Notes: generated from the letters alone by a model not told the origin. Shown: positions 1-11,160, counted from the first letter of the stretch. The stretch: DNA of 64,000 nucleotides from Zygaena filipendulae (GCA_907165275.2 CAJRBF020000005.1:620001-684000), one strand, 5' to 3'. Numbers and translations: made by a program.

Positions 1-1117
1 CCGCGTGACGAATCCCTCGTCCCCCGCCGCAGGCGCACACACCGGCACCGAGCGCACAGCAACCTACCGCGGCGCGCGGGCTGCGGCGACGCACACATCG
101 ACAACGAGCGCGCCGCCACGCTCCCCTGCGCCCCGCTACCGCGACTACATAAGCCGGACCGGCCGGCGTGACGCCGTCACTTACCGACGGGTTCCCGCGC
201 TGCATGCACGTGCGCCCTGCGCTTCTCCACAGAGCGTACGTGTACAGCGGCGCCTGAACTCAGCGGTACAGTGACCATCCGCTTCCGCCTCCGCACATAC
301 CTCGTCCGACACCTATCCTCGCTCGCTAGGGTGCCCGCATTCTGTCGGCCTACCCAGACGCCGCTCACGCGCCGTCTGGCGACGCCCCACGCTTAGCGGA
401 CTCACTAGTGTAGCGAACTCCCGACTTCCTTCCGTCCAGACCCCACAGACCCGTCCAAAACAACACCCACACACGCCCCGACGGTGACGGACGGTTTGCG
501 CCAGGGGGCCCCGGCACCCTACGCTGCACCCGGCCGCCGCCCCGCGGGAAGTATCTCACCTACACACGCCCCGACGGCGACGGACGGTTTGCGCCAGGGA
601 GCCCCGGCACCCTACGCTGCACCCGGCCGCCGCCCCGGGGGGGATACCACTCACCTACACGCGCCCCGAGGGGTACTCAGCTACTCGCACCAGCTCCGAC
701 GGTGACGGACAGTTTGCGCCAGGGGGCCCCGGCACCCTACGCTGCACCTGCCCGCCGCCCCGGGGCGAACCCAGACAGACACCCACTCACCCACGCCTAC
801 TCACCGACCGACCTCAAGCACACAGCCCCTTCCGCTACCGCCTTCCTGCCCCGATTCCCGACCGCCCGTCCGACCGTAGCGACCGCGAACCCCGTAGGGC
901 CTGTGTACTGGGTAGTAGTATAAGAGTAGCCGTTAAGTGCAGCCTGTGTCATTAATAGTGTATTCGTAGATAGTTATAGTGGAAATAAACGGGCATCCGC
1001 CCGCTAGCACCGTAAGCCGAGCGTTTCATTCCGGATAGGGACCGCCGTACCCCTCTCCTCCTGGAAACATACGATCGCCCGTGGCCCCGAGACGACGCCC
1101 CGGGCCACAGCATCGCA
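1..1117 (+). repeat. 5' LTR of Ty3/gypsy element G1, truncated by the window start
   Basis: Position 1 aligns with position 20152 and the two copies run colinearly, with no net length change, to 1117 and 21268. By eye only about four substitutions separate them. The LTR ends in CA at 1117 and a TGGCGCCC primer site begins two bases later. The sequence is strongly GC-rich, unlike the A-rich internal region, and holds an imperfect tandem repeat. The true LTR start lies outside the window; judged by the second copy, about 290 bp are missing. Confidence 0.88.
476..790 (+). repeat. three-unit GC-rich tandem repeat inside the G1 LTR
   Basis: A block containing TTTGCGCCAGGG, CCCCGGCACCCTACGCTGCAC and CCGCCGCCCCG recurs three times, with the same point in each unit at 491, 584 and 709 (spacing 93 and 125 bp). 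The same three units occur in the second LTR at about 20627-20941, so the array is part of the LTR. Open frames across it are a by-product of composition. Confidence 0.85.
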
Positions 1118-1118
1118 T

Positions 1119-1130
1119 TGGCGCCCAACG
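1119..1130 (+). other. primer-binding site of G1 (tRNA-Lys type)
   Basis: TGGCGCCCAACG starts two bases after the LTR end. These 12 bases match the complement of the 3' end of eukaryotic tRNA-Lys(CTT). They establish where the LTR ends and that the element is read on the plus strand. Confidence 0.85.
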
Positions 1131-1499
1131 AAATCAACCCACGGAAGGAGAGGACGGCAAACACCCGCCAGAGCCGCCGCCTTTGCGAACGGCTGAGCAC
1201 CGCATCGTACCGGCCCCCAGCGAAAATCACCCGCAGAAGGAGAACAAGGCAAGCCCGTCGTCATTGTAATCGCCGTTGCGACGGCCGAGCACCGCATCGC
1301 GCCGACGCCGACCGAAACACCCGCAAGAAACGAAGGTAACCCCCGCCGTAATCGTCGCATTACGCCGACCGATTTAGCAACCGACATTAGCAACCGATTT
1401 AGTGACAAAAAAAAAATAAGGCCACATTTGTAAGAAACCAGGAAAGCAGAAAACCGGAAACCGGTAAACCGTAAGAAACCGGGAAACCGGCAAAAACAG

Positions 1500-4400
1500 A
1501 TGTTCTCGTGGGTGTACAATAAGAAGAAAACCGAACTAATCGAAGAATCCATAAAACGTAACCTGCCAGTAGAAGACCTTACAGTGGAAGAACTAAGGAG
1601 AAACCTAGTGAAACACATAAGGGAGGAAGAAGAACCCAAATTTGAGGACGCAGGAAACGAGAGCGACGAACCAGTAGAACCAGAAAAACCAAAAATGTCA
1701 AAACCGGAAAAACCAATCAGGGAAACCGCCAAATTAGTAACACAATGGAACATAAAGTTTGATACAAAAGACAACGCCGTGGAATTCCTGGAGCGAATAA
1801 ACGAGTTTTTGGACGCAAACAATGTAAGTCCAGAACATTTATTAAAACTACTACCACAAATTTTCACCGGAAAAGCGTTAGCATGGTACCGAAATAATAA
1901 CGATTGGGATACATGGAAAGACTTCGAGGAAGCGTTTAAACTTTTCTTTTTCCCGAGTAATTATACGACAAATCTAATGACAAAAATTATATCAAACAGA
2001 CAATTCGATAACCAGAAATTTACCGATTACCTCAACCACATGCAAACATTAATGAGAAGACACGGAGGAATACCAGAAAAGGAAAAGTTAGAAAGAATAT
2101 ACGAAAACATGAATCCAGAATACAAGTTATATGTGAAGAGGAGTGAATTCACAAACATAAAAGAGCTCATAACGCTCACAAACGAGTACGAAAAAATCAC
2201 TATAGAAAAAACCAAAGGAGAAAAATATAAACCGTATAACAATAGCGAACAGAATAAACCCAAAAACTACATAAATAGGACGGCGACGAGACCAGGAAAT
2301 CCCGCCAGAGAAGAAAAGTTCATGAGGAACTACGACCCGAAAACTTGCTGTTGGAGTTGCGGAAAAAAAGGGCACTCAATGAGTGAATGTAGGGGAAATA
2401 AAACGTTGTTTTGCAGTGTGTGTGGCAAACTAGGGACACTAAGCACAAAATGTTGCAAGAACCCCAGGAAAGAACAACAGACAATGACCATAGGAGGAAA
2501 AAACATAGACAAAGACAACAGAGAGTTTATCGATATAACCATCGAAGGAAAACAGTATAAAGCACTCGTAGATACCGGATCAAACAGCACATATATAAAT
2601 CGAAAAGTCACCGATAACCTGAAAGAGCACAAAATAGACAACAATCGAAAAAGCAAAAGAGTGATATTAGCAGATGGAACCGAAATAAAGCTAAGCGAAA
2701 CAGTACCAATAGAAATTAAAGTCGGCGGCGCATCACTCAAACATGAAGTTAACGTATTACCGACCGCATCGCACATAATATTAGGGATGGACATTCTGCG
2801 AAGGCTCGGACTACACCTCGAATGGAAAAAAATAACAGATAAAATGTCAGAAGAAAACCACGACCGAACAGTTAAGGAAACTAACGTTTCAAATACAGGA
2901 ATACTAAATAGCACCGAAAAAAAAACCCTAGAGGAAACACTAAAAACAGAGTACGAGAAGTGCGACAAAAGTCCGAAAGGAAATACGTGGTTACAACACA
3001 AAATAAAACTAAAACATACGGAACCCATAAAACAAAAGTATTATCCGAGAAACCCAAAACTACAAGGAATAATAAACGAACAAGTTGACAAAATGCTAAA
3101 AGAGGGCGTGATAGAGAAATCAGACAGCCAGTATAGCTCACCGGTCGTACTAGTAAGAAAAGATAATGGGGAGTATAGGTTCTGTATAGATTTCAGAAAG
3201 ATAAACGAAATCACAGAGAAAGACGCATACCCATTACCACAAATAGACGACACCCTGGAGAAGCTAAGCAAAGCTAAATACTTTTCAAAAATAGATCTAA
3301 AAAACGGCTACTGGAACGTATTTTTATCAGAAGAGAGCAAACACATAACAGCCTTCACAGTGCCGGGGCGAGGCCTATACCAATTTAAAAGAATGCCATT
3401 CGGTCTACACTCCAGCGGTGCAACGTTCCAGAGACTACTAGATATGGTTATAACACCAGAATTGCAACCAAACGCCTATTCCTATTTAGATGACGTAATT
3501 ATATGTAGCACCACATTTATGGAACACATGGAACACCTAAAAGAAGTGTTCAGAAGAATACGAGAGGCGGGACTTCAGATAAACAAAAATAAGTGCGAAT
3601 TTTGCAAGCCGGAAATCGAATACTTAGGACACATAGTCACAAGGGAAGGAATAAAAATGAACGAAGGAAAGGTAAAGGCAATCAAAGAACTAAAAGCACC
3701 AACAAATATAAGAGAAGTACGCAGATTGATCGGGATGACGTCTTGGTACAGGAAGTTTATAGAAAATTACTCAAGTATAACGGCACCGATAATTAAATTA
3801 CTCAAAAAGGACAACAAATTCACCTGGAGCGAAAAACAAGAAAGGGCATTCCAAGAGATAAAAAATAAAATAACACAAGACCCGATCTTAAGAAGAGCAG
3901 ACTTTAACATACCATTTACTCTACAAACAGATGCGAGCAACGTCGGCCTGGGAGCAATATTAAGCCAAGAACATAACGGGATACAAACGCCAGTGATGTA
4001 CGCGAGTAGGTCGTTAACCCCCGCAGAGACAAAGTACACGACATCCGAAAAAGAATGCTTAGCAGTCGTATGGGGAGTGCGAAAAATGAGACCATTCCTA
4101 GAAGGTTATCACTTCAAGATAATCACAGATCACCAAGCCTTAAAATGGTTAAATAACATAAAAGATCCAACAGGAAGACTAGCAAGATGGGCACTGGAAT
4201 TACAACAATACGACTTCGAAATCATATACAGAAGCGGAAAACAAAACCAACTAGCCGACGAACTGTCAAGAAATCCACTCTGCACAGCGAACACGGAGAA
4301 AAAGGACTGGTATGCCAACAAACTCGAATGCGTGATACAACAATCCGGAAACACGACAGATTACTGCATCAGAGAGGGAAAACTGTACAAAAAAATTGAA

Positions 4401-4685
4401 AACGCCGCATACGGGCCAAAACTAGAACCGACATCGCAGTGGAAACTATGCGTACCAGACAAAGATAAAGAACCGATATGCAGGGAAAATCACGATGTAC
4501 CGAACGCAGGTCACCTGGGAACTAACAAAACACTGAGCAGAATAGCACAGCGATACTACTGGCCGGGAATGTATAGAGATATAGCAGCATATGTAAGAAA
4601 ATGCACAGTGTGCCAAAAACACAAGCCAGCGCAGACAAAAACACCGGGACTCATGGGAACTCAGAGGAACCATGGGAAACGGTGA
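1500..4685 (+). CDS. Ty3/gypsy Gag-Pol fusion polyprotein of G1 (through the integrase zinc domain, then frameshifted)
   Basis: A 1061-codon frame joins Gag and Pol without a stop or frameshift. In order: a basic and acidic N-terminus; a retrotransposon Gag core (about 85-240, with GKALAWYR); a CCHC knuckle CWSCGKKGHSMSEC near 283, followed by a degenerate second knuckle that has lost its histidine; an aspartic protease with LVDTGS near 357 and ILGMDIL; reverse transcriptase (YSSPVVLV near 545, YLDD near 662); RNase H (LQTDASNVGLGAIL near 807, TDHQALKWL); and the HHCC domain of integrase near 985-1045. Just after the last zinc cysteines the frame is lost near 4660-4685, and the catalytic core continues in another frame. 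A single fused Gag-Pol is less common than a frameshifted pair in this superfamily. A-rich codon use contrasts with the GC-rich LTR. The frame breaks indicate an inactive copy. Confidence 0.9.
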   Translation: MFSWVYNKKKTELIEESIKRNLPVEDLTVEELRRNLVKHIREEEEPKFEDAGNESDEPVEPEKPKMSKPEKPIRETAKLVTQWNIKFDTKDNAVEFLERINEFLDANNVSPEHLLKLLPQIFTGKALAWYRNNNDWDTWKDFEEAFKLFFFPSNYTTNLMTKIISNRQFDNQKFTDYLNHMQTLMRRHGGIPEKEKLERIYENMNPEYKLYVKRSEFTNIKELITLTNEYEKITIEKTKGEKYKPYNNSEQNKPKNYINRTATRPGNPAREEKFMRNYDPKTCCWSCGKKGHSMSECRGNKTLFCSVCGKLGTLSTKCCKNPRKEQQTMTIGGKNIDKDNREFIDITIEGKQYKALVDTGSNSTYINRKVTDNLKEHKIDNNRKSKRVILADGTEIKLSETVPIEIKVGGASLKHEVNVLPTASHIILGMDILRRLGLHLEWKKITDKMSEENHDRTVKETNVSNTGILNSTEKKTLEETLKTEYEKCDKSPKGNTWLQHKIKLKHTEPIKQKYYPRNPKLQGIINEQVDKMLKEGVIEKSDSQYSSPVVLVRKDNGEYRFCIDFRKINEITEKDAYPLPQIDDTLEKLSKAKYFSKIDLKNGYWNVFLSEESKHITAFTVPGRGLYQFKRMPFGLHSSGATFQRLLDMVITPELQPNAYSYLDDVIICSTTFMEHMEHLKEVFRRIREAGLQINKNKCEFCKPEIEYLGHIVTREGIKMNEGKVKAIKELKAPTNIREVRRLIGMTSWYRKFIENYSSITAPIIKLLKKDNKFTWSEKQERAFQEIKNKITQDPILRRADFNIPFTLQTDASNVGLGAILSQEHNGIQTPVMYASRSLTPAETKYTTSEKECLAVVWGVRKMRPFLEGYHFKIITDHQALKWLNNIKDPTGRLARWALELQQYDFEIIYRSGKQNQLADELSRNPLCTANTEKKDWYANKLECVIQQSGNTTDYCIREGKLYKKIENAAYGPKLEPTSQWKLCVPDKDKEPICRENHDVPNAGHLGTNKTLSRIAQRYYWPGMYRDIAAYVRKCTVCQKHKPAQTKTPGLMGTQRNHGKR

Positions 4686-5311
4686 CGACAGACCTAATAG
4701 GACCATTACCACGCTCAACAAATGGGTATAAATGGATAATAGTGTACTACGACAAGTTTACAAAATGGACGGAAATCAAACCACTCCGAACAGCAACAAG
4801 TAAGGCGATAGTAAAAACACTAAAGGACACGATAATCATGCGCTACGGCTGCCCTAAGGTCATACTAAGTGATAACGGCAGACAATTTGTTAGTAAAGAA
4901 TTCAAGAATGAACTAGAAAAGCACGGCATCGAACAACGCCTCACCGCCCCATACTCACCACAGTGCAACCCGACCGAACGAGTAAACAGAACAATAGAAA
5001 GTATGATAGCCGCGTTCATAGCTGGTAACCATAAAAAATGGGATCAGTACCTACCTGAGTTCAACTTTGCCATTAACACAGCAAAACAAGCGTCCACAAA
5101 GTACTCCCCTGCATTTCTATTATACGGTAGAGAACCCAGATTACCAGGAGATAGAAACAAATTCCCAACCCCGCAAATACAAGGAAAAAGCAAACTACAA
5201 GATATTTACGACCTGGTAAAGAAAAATCAAAACACAGCGTCGATCGAGCAAAAAAAATATTATGACGAGAAGAGGAGGCAGTGGAGATTTCCCACTATCC
5301 GACGCAAATAG
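4601..5311 (+). pseudogene. integrase core of G1 in a shifted frame
   Basis: This frame overlaps the end of the Gag-Pol frame and carries the rest of the integrase. The authentic part begins about 4665 with EPWETVTTDLIGPLP. The catalytic triad is visible: the first Asp in TTDLIGPL, the second in ILSDNGRQF, and the Glu in NPTERVNRTIE. Nothing is lost at the join except the reading frame. About 150 nt before its end this frame also runs off, and the C-terminal module resumes from about 5285 in the original frame. It is not translated from its own ATG; it is a frameshifted segment of one pol gene. Confidence 0.85.
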
Positions 5312-5465
5312 AGGATTCACAGCTAAGTTCGCACCGAAATTCGTAGGACCATACAAAGTAGTACAGGAAATATCACCAGTTATATTCAAACTCCAAGATC
5401 CACAGAACAAAGCAAGACGCATAACGGCACACGTAAAAGACATAAAACCATACAACCAAGAATGA
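5262..5465 (+). pseudogene. integrase C-terminal GPY-like module of G1
   Basis: The useful part starts about 5285 and contains TAKFAPKFVGPYKVV, the GPY/F-type tail found after the catalytic core in many Ty3/gypsy integrases, ending at a stop at 5465. It is in the same frame as the first Gag-Pol segment, so two compensating frame changes (near 4670 and 5285) bracket the core. Shortly after the stop there is a run of about 20 A. Confidence 0.8.
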
Positions 5466-8380
5466 AAATCAATCGCCCTGCCAAAAAAAAAAAAAAAAAA
5501 AAATAAACAAAACCAATACCAGTCATAAGAAATATTATTTAAGTCCGGTGTGAGCACAGCCCTAGCAACAACCGACGCGCCAGGAAAGGCACTGTGATGG
5601 GACCGGCTGATCGTCTAGCTCGTCTATTTGTAATTGAGTATCTAAGGAAATTTTAAGAACAAAGCCCGCTGCAAAACTAGAGACACTTAGGTATCCGGCA
5701 AAAAAAAAACCCCTGTTATATACTGAGCACTGGTAACCCTGTTCGTACATTTCATTGGGTGGACAAAGTGGACTTACCAAATCATTCTACCTGTTTTCTC
5801 GCGACTTGACTATGAGCTTATGTATAATGAGTTAAGTAATAATTCATCAACTCTCTGGAAACATCAAAGAGGAACTAGGAAAATTAAATCTAATAATTCG
5901 AGTAGAATGAATGATGAGTTGGTGCAATGTATTTGCCAAGTTGGCCATCATAAACGACTGATATCTCTTGAGCACGGGGAATCCCTACGCCGTATAGGCC
6001 TTAAGCCATGTAATCGGGGCTGCAGTGACCTCCTTTTCGCTGAGAAGCGCAAATTTTGTGTGTCCAGTACCCGTAGGTTGGCACATTCTTTTATTGAGCA
6101 TGTAGCTCGCCCCAGAACCATGGTTTTGTATATATATATTTGTATTCAGTTAGTTAGGTATTGGTTTGGCCAAACCAAAGGTCGGAGGTCAATCTGCAAA
6201 GACATGACGTGTATTGGTGTGCCGAGTTATCACCGCCGAATACGCCACCCAACCGTGTACTACTTTAGCAATGACTCTGACTCCTTGAGTCAGGATCAGG
6301 AATACTAATTGATTTAAAACCCAATCAACCCTCAGTGTCTCACATTTCTGCGGTATTTGCCTATCTTCGAATTGTTCGGCCTATTACACAAACGAAACAA
6401 TAGTTTATCGATACCTACCTTGCTCCCCGGCAGCTTGTCTCACCATCTACGCTCGTCCACAGATACCCGCCGGCTCGAACAATACACTAGCGGTAACTCT
6501 AGTACTTTCACTTTCACGGCTTTACGGACACTAGTGAGTCCCAATTCTAATTATTCCGAAAGGATGTTTAAGTCATAATTCAATAAACTGCAATATATTT
6601 TGCTCCAGAATACTATTTGTTCTGTCCGGAAGGAACACTGACAGTCCTATGATAATTTAGTTAATGAGTTCTAGTTTAGTATTTGATCAGTTAATCTGAA
6701 TCAATGTGTTAATACGACTCTGTCTAGGTTCAACTTTCTGCCTAAGAATCGTGATTCAAGTTAGGTATATGGGGATTTATTAGTGGAGGGATTCGATTCA
6801 ATTTATTACGCTAGTTATGGATAGTGACGTTATTGAAATTTTATATCATAATAAAAGGCAAAGTCTGAATCTGAACGAATCTCCATTATCAAATACCCCA
6901 GGAGGTATAATAGATATAGCAATAAAATAGTATAGTTACGATTCAACAATAATTTTATTTCAATAAAACTTGTTCAAAGAATCTCTCTGTTTAATTAGAC
7001 CTAGTTCACATGTGGGGACATTTAGAACTAAGGCCGAACCTTCCGTTCCTAACAGCCATTCTAATCAAGGGAAAACGGAAGTGTTCAAATCAAAAACCCT
7101 TGTGACTATCTAAATACTAAGTACATCTTAGTTCTAATACACACATACTGGCAAGTGATTTATTTACATTATTATTTACATAGTTATACCCGCACTAAAA
7201 GGTTAAGACACACACACACATACACGCTAGTTACATAATCGATTTAGGAAACATATTTTGAGGTGCGTCAAGTCAGATTCACGGATGTCTCGGATTCACG
7301 GATGTCTTGGAATTCTGCCTTCCCCTTTCAATCAATCTCATCCAGCTCTATAATCGAGCTTGATGTATAACTAGTGCTCGAACCATTGGTTATTAGATAT
7401 TAACTACTTCCTCCCTCATCTCCAGATTTCTTTACATTACAAAAGGTAAAAATACACCCAGGATACTAATTTCGAAATCTGGCGTCATAGTCTCAGTATG
7501 TAATATTAATTTAGATCTGTGAATCTGCTTAACCAAATTATTAAATCAAATTGAGTACATTACCGGAAAACTCGAGCCGCTGTGTTGTCTGTCACACCTC
7601 ACTTAATTTAATAGACTTATTCGTGTATTGCTATTCCCTTAGCTTTTCTCTGTAGTACTTTATTTACACAATAAAATCAAAACCCTGCTCTAATCAAACT
7701 TAGATTTACTTTAAGGTCAAAACCACTCCTCTTCCTCGCGGTCGAGACTGGAATAATCAACTCCTGCGCTCTCCCAGAGCTGCGTCCTCGTCAGCTCCCA
7801 CTCTCCACACACCACTCCTGTAAAATCGAATTACAACCCCCAAAACCCAACTGTTTACGTAATTGGTTAATGGGTTGGCTCCGTTTAAGAAACAGCCAAT
7901 TAGGATAAAATCATTCAAAGACACGCCCTCCAATTTTGGTCTCTGCACACTTTCCAAAATTCTCACAGTTTGTACGGCTGATTTTTTATACGTTAACATC
8001 TGTTGAACACTCTTGTCAAACGTTTCTGCGAAGGATTGCGCAAAAGATCAATTTATGGTCACGACCCTTATTTAGCTTAATTGCCCCTCTTTAGTTTTCG
8101 TGCGTATTTAAATGTCACTAAAACTATCTAACTTATTGTTCCAAAGTACCCTGGACCCTTTTTTGTTTCTTGGCCTCTGAGAAACCTCTAAACAATTTCT
8201 AATATTTTACAACCCCTTGTCAACTCTAACTTTATTTATGAGTCGCTATCGTATTTCGAATTTTTATCCAACTTGTAAAAAGTGAGGTAGTGTTGGTTCA
8301 CTTCAGCACGAATATCAGAAAAAGTAGGTAGGTGGAAAAAATGCTACCTCCCAAGAAAAATATCAACCCTATATTAAGAA
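5466..8380. other. non-coding AT-rich interval after the G1 pol; origin unresolved
   Basis: It opens with an A-run (about 5483-5503) and changes texture near 5545. It holds a short CA repeat near 7209 and a small palindrome TTTGGCCAAA near 6167. The longest frame (162 codons, 5820-6308) has no motif I recognise and odd composition, so I do not call it. I looked for TG...CA ends, inverted termini and copies elsewhere in the window and found none I could support. It may be a solo LTR or other insertion in the 3' part of G1, or the element's own 3' region. Confidence 0.4.
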
Positions 8381-8471
8381 GTGAAACGGGAAAACGACAC
8401 GCAGAACACTTACGATTGCAAATCGAGCGCGTTACGTAGAAATTTATACCTAATCAAACGTACGAGAAGAA

Positions 8472-8861
8472 ATGGAGCCGACGACGCGGAAACAAACCCG
8501 ACCGTCTCTACCCCCAACAACCGGGAGACGTTACGAGGGACGGCCGGCCGAAATAATTATACTCGGGAACGGCGGACTGGCGAAGGTAGCGCATCCACAC
8601 CCGGAGGAACCAGCACCAGAAGAAGACATCGCGGCGCAACCCGACCTTCCGTGGGAGGACGACATTATAAATTGGGTGACCGGCGAAATAGACGAACCAA
8701 CGTACCTAGCGATGCTGGAGGAGATACGAACGGAGATGAGAGAGGAGGAACCAAAAAAAAAGACCAGGACAAAGAGAGGGAAGCGGGGAGGAAATAACGA
8801 TACGAGAAAAAGGAAAGAGAGGCGGAGCAGAGCGGAGGAAAAAAAAAAGAAAAACCAGTAA
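8472..8861 (+). CDS. small charged protein, possible 3' accessory ORF of G1
   Basis: A 129-codon frame encodes a protein with a Pro/Glu-rich acidic middle (HPHPEEPAPEEDIA, then LPWEDDIINWVTGEID) and a very basic tail of Lys/Arg runs. I recognise no family. Base use (A-rich with scattered CGA and CCG) resembles the G1 gag-pol frame more than the AT-rich flanks, and its position between pol and the downstream LTR suits a third ORF of that element. No membrane segment or signal peptide is visible, so it does not look like an envelope protein. A longer overlapping frame starting at 8381 is probably a shadow. It could be chance coding. Confidence 0.35.
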   Translation: MEPTTRKQTRPSLPPTTGRRYEGRPAEIIILGNGGLAKVAHPHPEEPAPEEDIAAQPDLPWEDDIINWVTGEIDEPTYLAMLEEIRTEMREEEPKKKTRTKRGKRGGNNDTRKRKERRSRAEEKKKKNQ

Positions 8862-9023
8862 TTTATTAGTTTTGTATTTTGTATTTAGTTGTAATCATTA
8901 AGAAAAAAAATTATTATACGTCCCTATATTAAGGCTTTTATTCAAAGTTTCTTCTCAGTTATTCCGCAGGGAAAGGAGCAGGAATCCCGTAAAATAAAGT
9001 TTTTTTTTTGTGGTTTATGCAGG
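8862..9023. other. AT-rich tail upstream of the H1 insertion
   Basis: Non-coding sequence with A- and T-runs. It is continuous with 18714 onward across the H1 insertion, because CAGG at 9020-9023 is duplicated at 18714-18717. Confidence 0.5.
9020..9023. repeat. target-site duplication of H1 (left copy)
   Basis: CAGG, repeated at 18714-18717 immediately after the other LTR. A 4-bp duplication is usual for Ty3/gypsy integrases. Confidence 0.85.
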
Positions 9024-11145
9024 TGTAACTTTCACCCTCCTCCTTCAATACACGAACAACATCGAAGATGTTGAACATCTCATTTTCGGCCAATTTCGTC
9101 TAGTAGTTAAGACCCTGTTCTACGTTGTGTTTATAATAACTTCAGTTCTTTTAGGTTGAGATACGACACGTTAGATTTCGTGATTGCGTTACATCGAGTT
9201 ACGTTGGATAGGCTTAGTTAAATAAAACAATTAGATATTTTTATGCTTTATTGACATAGTTTTGCTGGGTGGATCCAGGCCCAGTGCTAGATTTATATTA
9301 TCATTATTATTGTATTCCCGTAGGAATATCTTTTAGGTCGCCCAACGTCCGCTGAGTTGGGTCGCCTCTTCCAATACACGAACAGACACTACTTCGTTCG
9401 CTAGACTTCACTTCGACATTCACTTAGCTATACAGCTTAGTTGCTTGGACGTTATCCGCCCGGTGTTGGAGAGACTCCAAAGATAGATAACCGTGGTTTA
9501 TGGTGGTTCGCATAATTGCTAACTACCGTCTATCGACGTTAGTAGCGATATGGATACTGAGACGGAAATATGATGCTCATGAGAGCACCTCCCGTACGAC
9601 GTTCAAGTGCTATGTCTTTGTGCAATTGTGGCTCTCCTAGATACCAAAGATTAATATCTATGAGAGGCGGCGTAGCCCCGTCCAGCGCTACCCCACGGTG
9701 ATGGCCAACCACCTGCTTAAAAGCAGTTACCACCCCCCCCCTGTGTTGCACAAGGTAGAGGATTCTCCAAATAATATGCATGTAGCATAGTGTGACCGAC
9801 ATCCATCAGAGGGAGCCAGCAAAAGAGACTATACGTCCCAAGTCCGCAGACAATATCGTTGGGGGCCATAATTCGGCGGTACCGAGACCCCAGGGTACGT
9901 GTCAGCCCGAAGACCGAGGCCAGAAAGCGGATAGCACCGCGACCTCGACACCATCCCTAAGTTAATTCAAATATACGTAAATGAGACCAGCCTCGCCGGA
10001 CCTCATAACTTCAGTCGGTTGATTTGTGTTATAGTAGCTACACGTAGCTAAGGCATAAAGCCCAATTGTGTTACTGCTTGAAGGTTGTGTTGGATGATTT
10101 GGATCATACCTCATCCCCATGCAACCCCACTTGGACACTCATTTTCATCTAGCCACAAGGACTAGGGACAGAACCGAAATGCCAATAACGTGAGTCATCA
10201 ACAATCCGATCCCACCTGGAAGCGAGAGCGGTTGCTACCTTACTAGTTAAGCCGTTCGGGCGCCACCAACGTCTCACCACCAAGCCGCCTCACAGACACA
10301 CGCATTACACGCCCGCCTGCTCGACAAGGTTGTTCGCAATGAACAGTGAAGCGTAATGAACAAGTCACTACAAGGTACCTTCGCACAGACGCCTTTTTAC
10401 AGCCGCGCGTTGGCAAAGTGTCTTCGCACAGACGCCATTACAGCCGCGCGTCGACGAGGTGTCTCCGCACAATTACTACAGCCGCGCGTCGCCGAGACGA
10501 CTTCGCACAGACGCCGTTGTACTTGCACATCGACAAGGCTTTCGCGCAGAGCGACTAGGTCGCTAAGCGCGTCGGCTCGTCCAACTTCTACACACTCCAT
10601 CTCGACACTCGTGGTGACGACTTCTCTTATAATATTTCAATTCAACCGCGGCGCACATACGAGTCGCCTACGCGCACTCGATTGCCTTCACATCCCTTTG
10701 TATGTGCGCTCGCTCGTCTATACACCACTCTGCATCTGCGCGCTCGCTCGCCCGCACACTCGTCCGCCCGCACACGCTCTGCGTCCGCGCGCTCGCTAGC
10801 CGTCTCCACGACGGTGTATGGCCGCGTGGATACTGGCGGTGCGTTCACGCCCTATTTGAGAGGGGTATGCGGGGGGTTGGGGGGTGTTCTGAAATTAAAC
10901 ACAAAGTTAGTATTTCCTAGTATAAACATCCTAGGTCGTATGAACCAAGTCTGTTTACACTAGTTTCCGAGTTATTCACGTACAAACATACAAAATGAAC
11001 ATTGTGAGTATATGGACCCGCAATGTTTATTAAATCGTTTTTAACATAATATAATAAGTGTATTATGCTATAATACACCCATTATATATATGGAATTAAT
11101 ATTTTAAATAAAATAAAATTTTTGTGAGTCTCACAGGGCGTCACA
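9024..11145 (-). repeat. 3' LTR of H1
   Basis: 2122 bp, nearly identical to 16592-18713. On the element's sense strand it starts TGTGACGCCC and ends GAAAGTTACA. It contains GC-rich degenerate repeats of a CTTCGCACAGACGCC...CAGCCGCGCGT motif (about 10376-10530), a tRNA-His-like segment near the U5 end (9089-9167), and a block conserved with the H2 LTR around 9640-9780. Several open frames inside it in both strands are not supported as genes. Confidence 0.92.
9089..9167 (+). other. tRNA-His-like segment in U5 of the H1 3' LTR
   Basis: Read on the plus strand (antisense to the element) it contains TCGTCTAGT-GTTA, GACCC, ACGTTGTG and AGGTTGAGAT in tRNA order. These correspond to the D-arm, the anticodon loop with the His anticodon GTG, and the T-arm of eukaryotic tRNA-His. 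A short insertion before the anticodon arm and broken stems exclude a working tRNA. It begins 65 bp from the LTR edge, the same offset as in H2. Confidence 0.65.
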
Positions 11146-11160
11146 ATCCCCCCCCAAAGT
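11146..11160 (-). other. polypurine tract of H1
   Basis: On the minus strand this reads ACTTTGGGGGGGGAT and abuts the 3' LTR. The same tract occurs in H2 at 50611-50625. Such tracts prime plus-strand DNA synthesis, and this fixes the element orientation. Confidence 0.85.

Noticed and set aside
5820..6308. 162-codon frame
   Set aside because: No recognisable domain, no flanking gene signals and composition close to random for the region.
10346..10963. Frames in the H1 LTR, repeated at 17914-18531
   Set aside because: Identical in both LTRs because the LTRs are copies; low-complexity Arg/Ser products without motifs, and antisense to the element.
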